From positions 424,913-488,912 of the forward strand of contig JXTC01000048.1 in assembly GCA_002914845.1 (NCBI GenBank): DNA of 64,000 bases, given 5' to 3'. Shown here in pieces: positions 48,707 to 59,349 of this stretch. The stretch comes from Trema orientale (Eukaryota; Streptophyta; Magnoliopsida; Rosales; Cannabaceae). How positions within the stretch are numbered: position 1 is the first letter of the stretch; each line of letters starts with the position of its first letter. The position numbers and the translations under genes were made by a program. Below the pieces are notes generated by a model. It did no database searches and was not told where the DNA came from. It saw only the letters and a program-made list of their open reading frames with translations.

Positions 48707-49190
48707 TTTTTGATTGAGTTGCTCAATTTCTGAGTTGAGATTTTTCGAGGCGAAACCAGATATTTCTGTGCTCTGCTTGGTTCCTTCCTCCTGTTTGGTC
48801 GTTTGGACTTTGACGGAGTCGGAGTCGCAAAATTCTTGAGTTCAAACGTGCCAAAGAGAGGTTTTTTTTCTTTTTTTTTTTTTCAAAACGTCAGCAAAAA
48901 TTGGCCGGCATGTAAAACTTGCACTTTAACAACTAGCAACGATGAAAATATGCGTTGGTTTGATTTTGCGGATAATATCGTTGAAAGTATGGTTGTTGGG
49001 GATATTTTAGAAAATTATTGAAATTTATTCTACAACACAAAATTTTTATGTAAATGATTGTAGAAAATGCTTCTAAAGTTGATATTGCATACTTTGCACT
49101 AATTTTCATTCAAAAAGTTTAATATTTTATGTATATGATCATATAATAAGCGTATGTAATAGGAAAAATGATTGATAATTTTTTTTTATT
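48707..49190. other. Upstream region of the TMEM45-like gene, no other gene
   Basis: It contains the presumed promoter of the minus-strand gene and AT-rich sequence. The 48803-49021 plus-strand frame is not protein-like and was not called. Confidence 0.4.
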
Positions 49191-49199
49191 GGAAAGGAT

Positions 49200-50480
49200 C
49201 CTTAAGGAGATTTTTATTAAAATTAAGAGTGAGAAGCTAAATCAGCTTCAAGAACATCATACATGAAAGAAGGAACATTGTCCCCATCTCCGGAACAAAC
49301 ATCAAAAGATCTCAACCCACTAACGCTAGAGTATGGGTTGCCATATTAATCAAATGAGAAATAGAGCAACATTTTCCATCTCATACAACTGACAACAATT
49401 CAACAATATATTCAATAACAATACCATCACTAGAATTGGAAAAATAACTATTAACTGCAGTAACCACGTTAATGGCATCACTCTCTGCCAAAGTAATAGA
49501 CAAGCCTCTTTCAACAGCAAGAAGAAGGCCCTGACGAAGACTGATAGAGAGTATATCTTCCAATCTCCCAAAATGAAAAGGCCACAACATTAGCCATACA
49601 ATGTCAGATAATAGCGCCAAAGCATTGCCAGTCTCGTCTATAGAATATACGATAATACGAGGCGTCTGCATTGAGCTTTAGAAACCAGCACATTGCAAAA
49701 CCCAACGGAGGTCAGATGGTAAGGAAGCTGGAGGAGGGGATGGCAGCTCTCCAATAACATCATGGTAGCTAGTAGTAGCCTGACTGCCTCTCTCTAAGAT
49801 CATCAGCGGTGTTGTTGCCTTGTTATCAAAAATAAACTTGTTCCTCGCACCTTATATGCTCTAACAACAAAGTCAAAATATCTCAAACTCGGTTGTCAAT
49901 AGATTAGTTGCAGCAAATAAATACAACCCACCAAAGGTAAAGACATAAAATGTGGATACTTTAGCCAAACGGAGCTTGATAACTAGATTTGAGTAATAAA
50001 AGCATGAAAGGAAGTCTCTTCTTCCTCTTTACACCATGAAAAATAATGAGGACAAGAAACTGCTCGTTTAGCCAAATTGTGTCTTTCTTGTAGAGCTTTA
50101 TGAAAGATTCTCCGTAAGCAGGTTTTTATCCTGGAGCAGATTTTACATTTCTAGAGGCTTCGCCACTAACAGAAATCAACCTTCACATTCGAGCTATTAT
50201 CATCAATCAAGCTAGCTTGATCCACCTTATAACCAGATTTGATAGAGTACTTGCCACTGGTTTTGAAATGCCAAATCAATTGATGTTGTCTCCCTCTCAA
50301 GCTACGTGGAATACGATTAATTATATCAACATTAATAGGCAAAAAACTTGCTCAAAAAAAGCTTCATTCCACGACCATCAATAATGAAATCACTAACTAG
50401 TCATCTGACAAGTGAGCTAGTTGTGTAATGGGGCTGAAGATAATCAGGCATGGGATCTAGAGATCTTTAACCAAACAGAC
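49200..50480 (-). mobile_element. LINE remnant: zinc-knuckle region and RNase H-like domain
   Basis: Minus-strand reading around 50110-49975 gives ERHNLAKRAVSCPHYFSWC followed by an E-E-E-T-S-F-H-A-L-L stretch, the C..C..H pattern of the domain after plant LINE reverse transcriptases. Further on (49671-49381) it gives SLRQGLLLAVERGLSI then ESDAINVVTAVN, the core of the RNase H-like domain. Frames are broken by stops and shifts. The reverse transcriptase itself is not seen. It is probably related to the shorter fragment at 15740-16235. Confidence 0.7.
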
Positions 50481-50821
50481 AGACCGACTATCACAAAAAT
50501 GATTGAATTTTACTTTATAAAACAATATTAAAATTAGAATGCATATTACACTAGTTTATTGAATATATTTCATATTATATCTTATAAATTATAACTAGTT
50601 TTAAATTATAATGAAAATAATCAAAAATTTATGATAATATAAAACATTTTAAATTCATTTGATATCGAAAAGCATTTTTAGGAGGTTAAAAATCATAATA
50701 GAAATTTTCGTCTTGGTTTAAACAATATTTTTCTCAAGTTATTCTGCTTGAGTAGTTTTGAAGATAGTTATATATGATGATTGATATTTTATTGCAAGCA
50801 TTACAATGATTCTAATTAGAG

Positions 50822-50975
50822 CGCGTCTACAATAGGGGCGTCCCCACGTAAAGCCCTGTTTATACACCATTTGATGGGAATCTGTTTATACAACAGATTC
50901 CCCACAGATTCTCATCAAACGGTGCATAAACAGGGGCTTTACGTAGGGGCACCCTTACTATAGCCGCCTCCTTCT
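50822..50975. mobile_element. Small foldback hairpin (MITE-like), ~150 bp
   Basis: Left arm 50826-50893 (from ACAATAGGGGCG through ACGTAAAGCCCTGTTTATAC) pairs with right arm 50903-50972 (through GCATAAACAGGGGCTTTACG and on to CTATAGCC) with a handful of mismatches around a ~9-base loop. No open frame is present. RNA from either strand would form a stem of about 65 bp. Confidence 0.85.
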
Positions 50976-51106
50976 AATTATAAATATTAGTAGTTCCAAA
51001 ATTTTACCCACATATATAGAATGGAAACTATGGTTTTATTTTTACTACCATTTGTTGTTTTTTTTTTTTTTTTTTGGAAAAGCATGAAAAAAAAAGCATG
51101 AAAAAA

Positions 51107-51350
51107 AAATCGATATTTTTGTTGATATTTCAAAATATCACTGATATTGTTAACAATATCAGTAAATATCTCGATATTAGCTCATTTTTTTACTGATATT
51201 TTACCGACATTGACATTTCCACGATATTGTCGATATTTTATGGATACACGGGAAAATATCTATTTTCCCTCAATATCGATGTTGACACTTCAAAATACGG
51301 ATAATGTCGCGACAATATCAACGAATGTCGCGAAATTTTTACCCATACTT
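51107..51350. repeat. Degenerate GATATT/CGATATTTT tandem repeat
   Basis: Words such as CGATATTTTTGTTGATATTT, CTGATATTGTTAACAATATC and CGATATTGTCGATATTTTA recur every 15-25 bases and contain internal palindromes. The open frame through it (51147-51473) is a by-product of the repeat. Confidence 0.7.
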
Positions 51351-51428
51351 GTAATAATTTCTCAAATTTGTATATTTATACTCAGTGTAAAGATAAATAA
51401 ACATATATATATATATATACTATATATT

Positions 51429-51655
51429 GGGTACCAATCCAGTAGGTATTTTTTCTTTTTTACTTATACATAGATATCATTTTGGCCAATGAAAATTTTT
51501 CTTGCACATTTTTTTTATATTAAAAAGTAGGAGAGAGAAATAACATTAATGATGCACGTTTTTTCATGCACTTTATTATAGCCGTTGGATCACCAGCTAA
51601 AAAAAAATACCTACACATAGGTAAAAAAAAAAAATTACCTACTGGATTGGCAACC
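51429..51655 (+). mobile_element. MITE, same family, copy 3
   Basis: It runs from GGGTACCAATCCAGTAGGTA to TACCTACTGGATTGGCAACC, the best-preserved inverted repeat of the family, with TA-rich flanks. It shares AACATTAATGATGCACG and GCCGTTGGATCACC with copies 1 and 2. Confidence 0.85.
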
Positions 51656-51667
51656 ATATATATTTAT

Positions 51668-51855
51668 GGGTCAATCCAGTGTGTATTTTTTTTTCTATAT
51701 ATAAGCATTATTTTACCTAATTAAAATTAATTGTACATGTCTTTTCATAATAGAAAGGTAAAAAAAGCGTATGTTTTTTTCTTCCAACCACTTAAATCAT
51801 AATAGGCATTAAATAATGATCCAACGATTTAAAGAAAATACCAATAGATTGGCAT
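51668..51855 (+). mobile_element. MITE, same family, copy 4, diverged
   Basis: It begins GGGTCAATCCAGTGTGTA and ends near CCAATAGATTGGCAT, with the shared interior TAATTAAAATTAATTGTACA and AATGATCCAACGA. It lies 12 bases from copy 3 in the same orientation. Confidence 0.65.
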
Positions 51856-53172
51856 AAAAAAAAATATTCCTTCTAGATTAGGACTTGTGTACTTAATATA
51901 TAAACAAATGCATAAAATTGATANATGTAATAAATGAAGAGAAAAATTATCATTTCTAAAATTCATTATACACTTATGCCTATCTTTTCAAAAATAATAC
52001 TAAAAGTACGACCTCCAGGAAATAATTATTTTTTCGTACGACGTTTAGTGATATTTTTCTAAATATTTCAGCTAGAAGTTAGATTCTCAAAAGTGGTTTT
52101 ATCTGGTTATTGTAAGAAACCAATTTGATTTTTTCATTATATATTAGACGAGTGATGAGCGAAGGAACCAGAGACATTCAAGATGATGTTTTCTTAGAAT
52201 GATCTCATCATCTTTGCAACTATCTTCCTCACTCCAATCAATTTTGGGGATTATCCTATAGATTATGACTTTGCGAGGTTTTATGTAGTCCCTTCTCAAT
52301 TGGTTGATGAATAGGTCCTCAACATAGTTTAAGTACTTTGCCAAGAAAATGTGATAAAGTTACAAGAGTTAAGAAAAAGAAAAGCCAGAAATCATAGAGA
52401 GATTGAAGAGATTAAGGACAAAAACTCTATCATGGTTTCAAGATTTTGAAAATTTGGGGAAATTTGGTAAAGTGTAGGGAGGAAGGTACTTAAGTATTTT
52501 TATTCCCTTGGCATGTCACACGTCCAACAATTAAATCATTGAGAGTACAATTTAGGAATTTCAAGGATATATTTAAATTGTTTGAAATCCAAACCTTGTT
52601 TTTTGGCCTTTGGATCGTACAATTAATTTTAAAGGTGATTTCTTTCACTGACAACCATCTAAAGGTTTTCAGTGAGAATGAAGACCCACTGCTAATGCAC
52701 CAATGGATGGGTGCAATGTGGAATATTTGAGTATTTTGTGATGAATGATTAGGAGGTTATTGATGGTTTAACTGCGTTATTGATTGATTGTTGTACGTTA
52801 TTAGCATGATTAAAAATAAACTTAACGAGATGGTGCGTTGGGCTTGAAACAAGCCACTTTGGACACCAAAAGGATATTCAGACCCATAATTCTCTTGACT
52901 GTATAAAAAAGACATGGGGGTCGGGATCCGCTTTATTCCATACCTGGCACCAGATCCAACCTATGAGAACGTTTGGTGCCTGCAAGGCTCGATCTTTAAG
53001 AAAGTTTTTAAGAGTGACATTGCTAGGTGGTCCTAAGAATTAAAAGAAAGGTTCTCAATAGTAATCTTAAATGTCAGTATTCCCAAACATAGTTGCAGCT
53101 GAGCCAAAAGGCTACAGTTCATGTCGCAGTACACGTGCACATGTGTCATTATATAAGCTATCTCCAAAAGGC
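51856..53172. other. Intergenic, no gene seen; one ambiguous base at 51924
   Basis: The base at 51924 is N. The frames at 52144-52344 (minus) and 52539-52730 (plus) have mixed composition but no recognisable domain. 53104-53172 contains a partial second copy of text found in the adjoining LTR (CCAAAAGGCTA, ACACGTGCACATGTGTCATT). Confidence 0.4.
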
Positions 53173-53358
53173 TAGAGTAGTTAAGCTTTCTGTTATGTTA
53201 GTTTGTGCACGTGTCATTGTGTAAGAGGTTCATTAGCTACTACTATTATGATTAGCTCTATTCTTAAGCTCTGTATAAAAAGGACTCTGTAGCTCACTCT
53301 TTAATCAATAGAACAGATTGATTTTCTTCAATACTAGTCTCGTTCTTCCTTTCTATCG
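53173..53358 (+). repeat. 5' LTR of the copia element, 5'-truncated
   Basis: It matches 57498-57679 from GTTAAGCTTTCTGTTATGTTAG onward with scattered substitutions, including the TATAAAAAGGACT box. It ends TTTCTATCG where the 3' LTR ends CTATCA. Confidence 0.85.
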
Positions 53359-53397
53359 TGTTATCAGAGCAACCCATAGAAGTTAGGGCAGGCACCA

Positions 53398-54330
53398 TGA
53401 CCATCTCTTCATCTTCAACCTCGCGATTCACCCTAGTCACTTTTAGCCATGCGATTTCAGTCAAGCTTAATGATGCGAATTTTCTTCCATGGTGTCAAAA
53501 GGTCCTTGCAGCGATTCGTGGCTATCAATTACAAGATTTTATTGATTGTTTGAAATCTCCTCCAGCTCGTTTTCTCACAGCCACCGACAAAGCCAATGGC
53601 ATAATCAATTATGCTTTTCTCACTTGGGATCAACAAGATTAGATTATGGTTTCTTGGCTCCTTTCTTCAATGTCTAAAAGTCTCTTGACTCGAATAATTG
53701 GGTCTAACACTTCAGCTCAGGTTTGGAAATCTTTGGAGACCTATTTCGCAGCTTAAACCAAGGCTAAAATCTCTCAGTTCAAAACTCAATTGCAGAATAC
53801 AAAGAAAGGTGATTCTTCCATTAGTACTTATCTTATGAAAATTAAAACTTGTGTAGACTTATTTGCCTCTGTTGGATATAATCTTTCACCTGGAGATCAC
53901 AGTGAAGCAATCTTTGATAGATTGTCTTCAAAATATGATACTTTTGTAATATCTGTGAGTTCTAGGAAAGATTCATACACCGTTGCAGAAATTGTAGCCT
54001 TGTTGCTATCTTTAGAGTCTAGAATGAAGAAAAATTCTACGAGTATAGAGAATGTTCCACTTGTTGCAAATATGGCTACTTAGCCTGCTAGAGAAAATTA
54101 TAGAGGAGGATTTAATGGCAATTGGGGCAATTATGATCGGAATTATAACTCTAGTTTTCAAGGCTGAGGAAACTATCAATCTAACAGAGGGAATTTTAGT
54201 GGTAATATCTTTTCTGGTTCTCAAAGAGGGGGTTTTTCTGGACGTGGCAGATGTGGTAGATGGCAGAACACTAATAGGCCACAGCGTCAACTTTGTAGTA
54301 AATTAGGGCATATAGTCACTCAGTATTGCC
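53398..54330 (+). pseudogene. copia gag remnant
   Basis: From ATG 53398 the frame reads through a typical plant copia capsid start (SVKLNDANFLPW), then hits a stop at 53641, another near 53755 and another near 54082. The second open part, 53790-54083, contains SSKYDTFVISV and AEIVALLLSLESRM, usual copia gag blocks. The Gly/Arg-rich and zinc-knuckle region beyond is frameshifted. Confidence 0.8.
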
Positions 54331-54474
54331 ACAGGTTTTGATCAGAAGTTCATAAGGCCTTCTCAAGCCAATTTTACTGGGAATGCATTTGCAAATCAAG
54401 TTAATATTAGCTATTCTGCTCCTGGAATGTTCACTACTTCTCAGAACAACTACAATCCGAACTGATGTCCTAAA

Positions 54475-57400
54475 ATGTCAACTATGTTGGCTACTGCACA
54501 ATATGTCTGTGATACTAACTGGTACCCAGATTCAGGCACCACTAATCATCTGACACCAGATGCTGGAAATCTCGTGCTCAAAACAGAATATCAAGGTCCA
54601 GAAAAGATTCATATGGGCAATGGTTCAGGTGTGTCTATCAAACACATTGGCAAAACTGTATTTTCCTCTTCAATTCCTCATAAATTTCTAGCTTTGAATC
54701 ACTTACATCATGTGCCCTCTATTACCAAGAACTTAATTAGTATTTCAAAGTTTGCCCGTGATAATAAAGTTTATTTTGAATTCTATTCTAATTCATATTT
54801 TGTAAAGGATCTGGATTCCAAGGCAGTGCTTCTTGAAGGCAAGCTAGTGAATGGCCTCTATGCTTTTGATTCTTGATGTCTTCATGCTCACCCACTTTGC
54901 AGCATCCTCCTCTCCATTTTCTAGCTTAGGCAGTGTCCGAACTACTGATGTAAATACTGTATATACTTCATAAATAAAACAGTCCACTTGTGATTTGTGG
55001 CATAGCAGCTTAGGTCATCCCTCTTGCCAAGTTGTAAAAGCAGTTCTCAATCATTGTAACATTCCTCATGATAATAAAATGACTCTTCATTTTTGTCCAG
55101 AATGTGCTCTTAGTAAAATTCATAAGTTTCTGTTTCCTTCTTTTGAAACCACTTATAGTGCACCACTTCAATTAGTTCATTCTGATATTTGGGGTCCAAC
55201 TCTCACTATTTCATCTAATAAGTATACTTATTATGTCAGCTTTGTTGATGCTTTCTCACGGTTTACATGGATCTACTTGTTAAAGAATAAGTCAAATGCA
55301 CTAACTGTCTTTATCAATTTCAAGACTCAAATGGAATTACATCTTGATTCAAAACTTAAAGCTATTCCGACAAATTGGGGTGATGAATTTAGAGTATTTA
55401 CTGATTTTGTTACTAAGCATAGTATTATTCATCGAGTATCTTGTCCTGCTGCTCATTAGCAAAATGAAGTTGTTGAGAGGAAGCATAGACTGCTGTTGAA
55501 ATGGGTCTTACCTTGCTTGCTAAGGCCTTAATGCCCTTGAAGTTTTGGGATGAAGCTTTTTGCACCTCAGTCTATTTAATCAACAGACTACCTATTTCTC
55601 TACTTCATGGGAAGCCACCTATTCAGGTTCTATTCAAAACTTTTTTCACTTACTGTACTTTGCGGATTTTTGGATATGCATATTATCCAAATATTCAACC
55701 TTTTAATAAACACAAGCTTCAATTTCAATCTAAGCAGTGTGTATTTCTGGGCTATAGTTTGAATCAAAAGGGTTACAAGTGTTTAGATATAACCACAAAT
55801 AAAATTTTGATTTCTAGAGATGTCCAATTTGATGAAACTATATTCCCTTTTCAACTTTTAGTTTCTTCAGCCTCTACTTCCGATATGAGTTCTTGTGTAG
55901 GATCTACTCCGGTTTCTACCCCAATTCCTATCTGCATTGTTTCTTCTGATCAAGCTCAATCTGGTTCTTGCACTGCTGCTGTTTCAGTTCAACTTGTTGT
56001 CACTTCATCTCAGTCTACAGATTCTACTAGTTCAGCTGCTGTTTCTAATGTCCATCTAATGCAAACTCGGGCTAAGTCCAGTATTACTAAACCACGAGTG
56101 TTTATAGCCTCTCAAGAACCCGCCACTGTTGCTGAAGCATTACAACATGAAAATTGGAAGACTGCCATGAATGATGAGATCTTAGCTCTCATGAGGAACA
56201 AAACCTGTTCTCTTATGTCATTGCCACTAGGGAGACAAGCAATTGGTTGTAAATAGGTCTATAAAGTCAAAGAAAATCCTGATGGTACAGTCAACCGATA
56301 AAATGCCAGGTTAGTTACAAAAAATTTTCACCAAATTGCTTGGTTTGATTTCAATGAGACTTTTAGCCCAGTCATTAAACTTACAACAATTCGAGTTGTT
56401 CTCACCATTGCATTAATTAAAGGATTTGGATTTGTTTTAGCAGAGTACAATCAGTCTCTGCTTGTTAGAATCACCACCATACATTCTACTTTCTTGTTAG
56501 TTTGTGTGAATGACATCCTTGTTACAGATAGTAATTCACAGGTTGTCAATGATCTAGTGGTGAAATTGAATAAGACTTTTGCCCTCAAAGACCTTGGTGA
56601 AATCAACTATTTTCTCGGGATACAAGTCACACACACAGTTGATGGTCTTCATCTTTCCCAAACCAAGTATATTACAGATTTACTTTGTAAAGCAAAGATG
56701 AAATATGACAAAGGTATTAATACACCAATGACTTCAGGTCATAAGATGTCAACCTTTAGAAGTGATCAAGTTCAAGATGTTCAGCTATATCGAAGCATCG
56801 TAGGAGCCTTACAGTATGCAACCATCATTCAGCTAGAAATTGCCTATAGTATAAATAGAGTTTTTCAATTCATACAGCATCCCTTAGAATCTCATTGGGT
56901 TATTGTTAAAAGAATCTTGAGATATCTAGCTGGAACCTTGGATTATGGTTTGACTTTATCAAGATCATTCTCACTTGACTTAGTTAGGTTTTGTGATAAT
57001 GATTGGGTCTCAGATCCAGATGATAAGAGGTCTACTTCAGGATTTTGTGTCTATTTTGGCTTAAATCTAGTGTCTTGGCATTCTAAGAAGCAACACACTA
57101 TTTCCAGGTCTAGTACAGAGCAGAATATCGAAGTCTCGCTAATCTTGCAGCAGAATTGACTTGGATTCAAGCTCTCTTAAGCGAGCTGCATATTGGCAAT
57201 TCCAAGTTCCAACTATATGGTATGACAATCTAAGTACTGTACTTCTTTCAGCAAATCCCGTACAACATGCCAAGACTAAACATATTGATCTTGACTTATA
57301 CTTTGTTCGAGAGAAAGTAGTAAGCAAGCAATTGGAAGTGAAGCATCTACCATCACAAGATCAAATTGCTGATATTTTAACCAAAGTTATTTCTAGTTCT

Positions 57401-57478
57401 CGGTTTAGTGAGTTAAGAAACAAACTCAGAGTTAAGAGTCTATCCACTCTAAGTTTGCGAGGGAGTGTTAGAGAATGG
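54475..57478 (+). pseudogene. copia pol remnant (protease, integrase, RT, RNase H)
   Basis: The protease site reads YPDSGTTNHL (54519-54550). The integrase head is WHSSLGHPS with C..C at ECALSK. The integrase core has HSDIWGP, but the second acidic region reads NWGDEF where families usually have DNGGEF. The RT is shortened, and the usual Tyr-Val-Asp-Asp site reads CVNDIL. The RNase H end carries SRSSTEQ and ADILTK. Stops fall near 54873, 54971, 55457 and 56254, among others, so it cannot yield one polyprotein. Confidence 0.85.
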
Positions 57479-57679
57479 TAGTTAGAATGTTGTTAGAGTC
57501 GTTAAGCTTTCTGTTATGTTAGCTTGTACACGTGTCATTATGTAAGAGGTTTATTAGCTAATACTATTATGATTAGCTCTATTCTTAAGCTCCGTATAAA
57601 AAGGACTTTGTAACTCACTCTTTAATCAAAATAACAGATTGATTTTCTTCAATACTAGTCTCGTTCTTCTTTTCTATCA
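57466..57679 (+). repeat. 3' LTR of the copia element, 214 bp
   Basis: It starts TGTTAGAGAATGG directly after the purine tract GCGAGGGAG and ends TTCTATCA, giving the canonical TG...CA LTR termini. It contains TATAAAAAGGAC as a TATA region. Confidence 0.88.
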
Positions 57680-58090
57680 GGATGTAAAGACCAATTTGCA
57701 TTACTTCATTTCATGTATAGAAAGAATATTCTTTTTCTTATGTTATTTTTATTGTTTCTTATGCATTCTCTGATTTAACCAATTTAATTGACTTGTGCGT
57801 CGAAGTATTTTGTATGTAACTACCACTATTGTGTGATTCCGAGTTAAAGGCAGATGATATCTAGCAGCAGCAAGAATGCATGTGGATTGCTCGAAAACTG
57901 CCCCAACACATATGATCTACTAATTCATAGCTCAAAAATGCAGCTTCCCCACATAATAACAATCTTATAGAAACTCTCATTTCTTCTCCCTTATTGTCCT
58001 ATGCAACAATATACTAATTCATAGCCCAAAATTGTATTCTCCCCGTATAATATAACTTTGTACAAGTCGAGTTAGTCTAGTTAATGACTA
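57680..58090. other. Intergenic, no gene seen
   Basis: Ordinary AT-rich sequence between the copia element and the next inverted-repeat element. No open frame or repeat of note was seen. Confidence 0.4.
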
Positions 58091-58638
58091 TTGGGCTGTT
58101 TGGTATGGGAAGTTGTTGGGCATCAGGATCTTTTAGATTCCCATGTTTGTTATGACTTGTGCATTTTTTTTACCAATGGGAATGTGAAGTCCAAGGAGTT
58201 GAGTTAATCATATTTTGGGTAATACAAAACCCATCCAAATAAGTGGTTTTCACATTAGCCATTATCTGAGTCCGTGGACCAGACAATAAAATCACAGTCT
58301 CTTCAATCCTATCTTTTCTTCCAGATTTTCATCCTATGCGCAACCAAACATGATTTTTTGACATTCTCAGAAAACTTAAAAAGACTGAAAACCAAACATG
58401 ATTTTCTGACATTCTCAAGAAACTTAAAAAGACTTCAGTCTGCAACCAAAAACCGTTATTTAGGTTTCTAAACAATCACATCACCCTCCTCAGTTTTCCC
58501 ATTAATCTAAAACTCAAGAAACTTAAAAAGACTTCAGTCTGCAACCAAAAACCGTTATTTAGGTTTCTAAACAATCACATCACCCTCCTCAGTTTCCCCA
58601 TTAATCTGAAACTTGGAACTCGCCATACCAAACAGTAA
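58091..58638. mobile_element. Inverted-repeat element with internal tandem duplications
   Basis: GGGCTGTTTGGTATGG at 58093 and CCATACCAAACAGT at 58623 form terminal inverted repeats. Inside, a 100-bp unit beginning TCAAGAAACTTAAAAAGACT occurs at 58414 and 58514, and a shorter ~48-bp repeat based on ACCAAACATGATTTT precedes it (58344 and 58391). The target duplication is unclear and the element is non-coding. Confidence 0.65.
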
Positions 58639-58723
58639 GTTGTTCCTTTGACACTCGAGGAAGAAGCATAGTTCTCATGGCCTAAGCTGCAAGTTGGAAA
58701 ATTAAAAATTGCTACAGAAGGAA

Positions 58724-58796
58724 AACTATCAAGAAAGAAAAGGAACATAAGGTACTCCTAACTATCAAGAAAGAAAAGGAACATAAGGTACTCCTT
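58724..58796. repeat. 34-bp tandem duplication
   Basis: AACTATCAAGAAAGAAAAGG is followed by AACATAAGGTACTCCT, and the unit is then repeated exactly. It lies in the probable 3' flank of the NO VEIN-like gene. Confidence 0.85.
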
Positions 58797-59349
58797 GCCT
58801 CCATTTCTGCTATAAATTTTGATCTTTATCTGGGGTAAGTAAAATTTTACAGGTGCTTATTAGGAAAGAAAAATAATACTAGGAATAAAAAATCTTAAAG
58901 CAACTCGGTCGCTGCCTTGATAGTGAACTAGCAAAAGAAAAAGAATCGACTTTGTCAAACATATACACATTGCTTACTTGTCTATGCATACAACAACTCA
59001 TCAAAAAATCAAATGGAGTTCCTAATTGTAAAGAATCTTTCGATGGTGTCAATGAAGCTTTCACTGGGATTTAAACAGTCCTGGCAGAGGTTCGCTATAC
59101 GGAAACCAAAAAGCGCCATAGCTTTCAAAAAGCGTACTCAGGTCAAACTTCCTGCCTCGTTAAATTCCAAGAACACTACCATTCCCTCATACAGTTAACC
59201 TAAGCGGCATGGAGTTAGATTAGTAGTTGATGCTCAGAGATAAAAACAGAAAGCCAATAAGCAAAGCACGAAATACCACTGAAGAACACCCGCACACGGA
59301 GAGAAGGCTTACTTTAGTGCATCCTAAGAAGAAATCCCACATTGCGCTT

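Larger units (their letters stand above)
53173..57679 (+). mobile_element. Ty1/copia LTR retrotransposon, decayed
   Basis: Two LTR-like repeats (53173-53358 and 57466-57679) flank a copia-ordered interior: gag, protease, integrase, reverse transcriptase, RNase H. The primer-binding region TGTTATCAGAGC (53359) resembles the methionine-tRNA site of plant copia elements, and a purine-rich tract precedes the right LTR. The 5' LTR lacks its first ~30 bases. Multiple stops and a missing part of the reverse transcriptase make it immobile on its own. Confidence 0.9.

Noticed and set aside
51147-51473. 108-codon plus-strand frame
   Set aside because: Produced by the GATATT repeat array, MITE end and TA microsatellite; not protein-like.
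52144-52344. 66-codon minus-strand frame with mixed composition
   Set aside because: Looks somewhat protein-like but matches no family I recognise; isolated.
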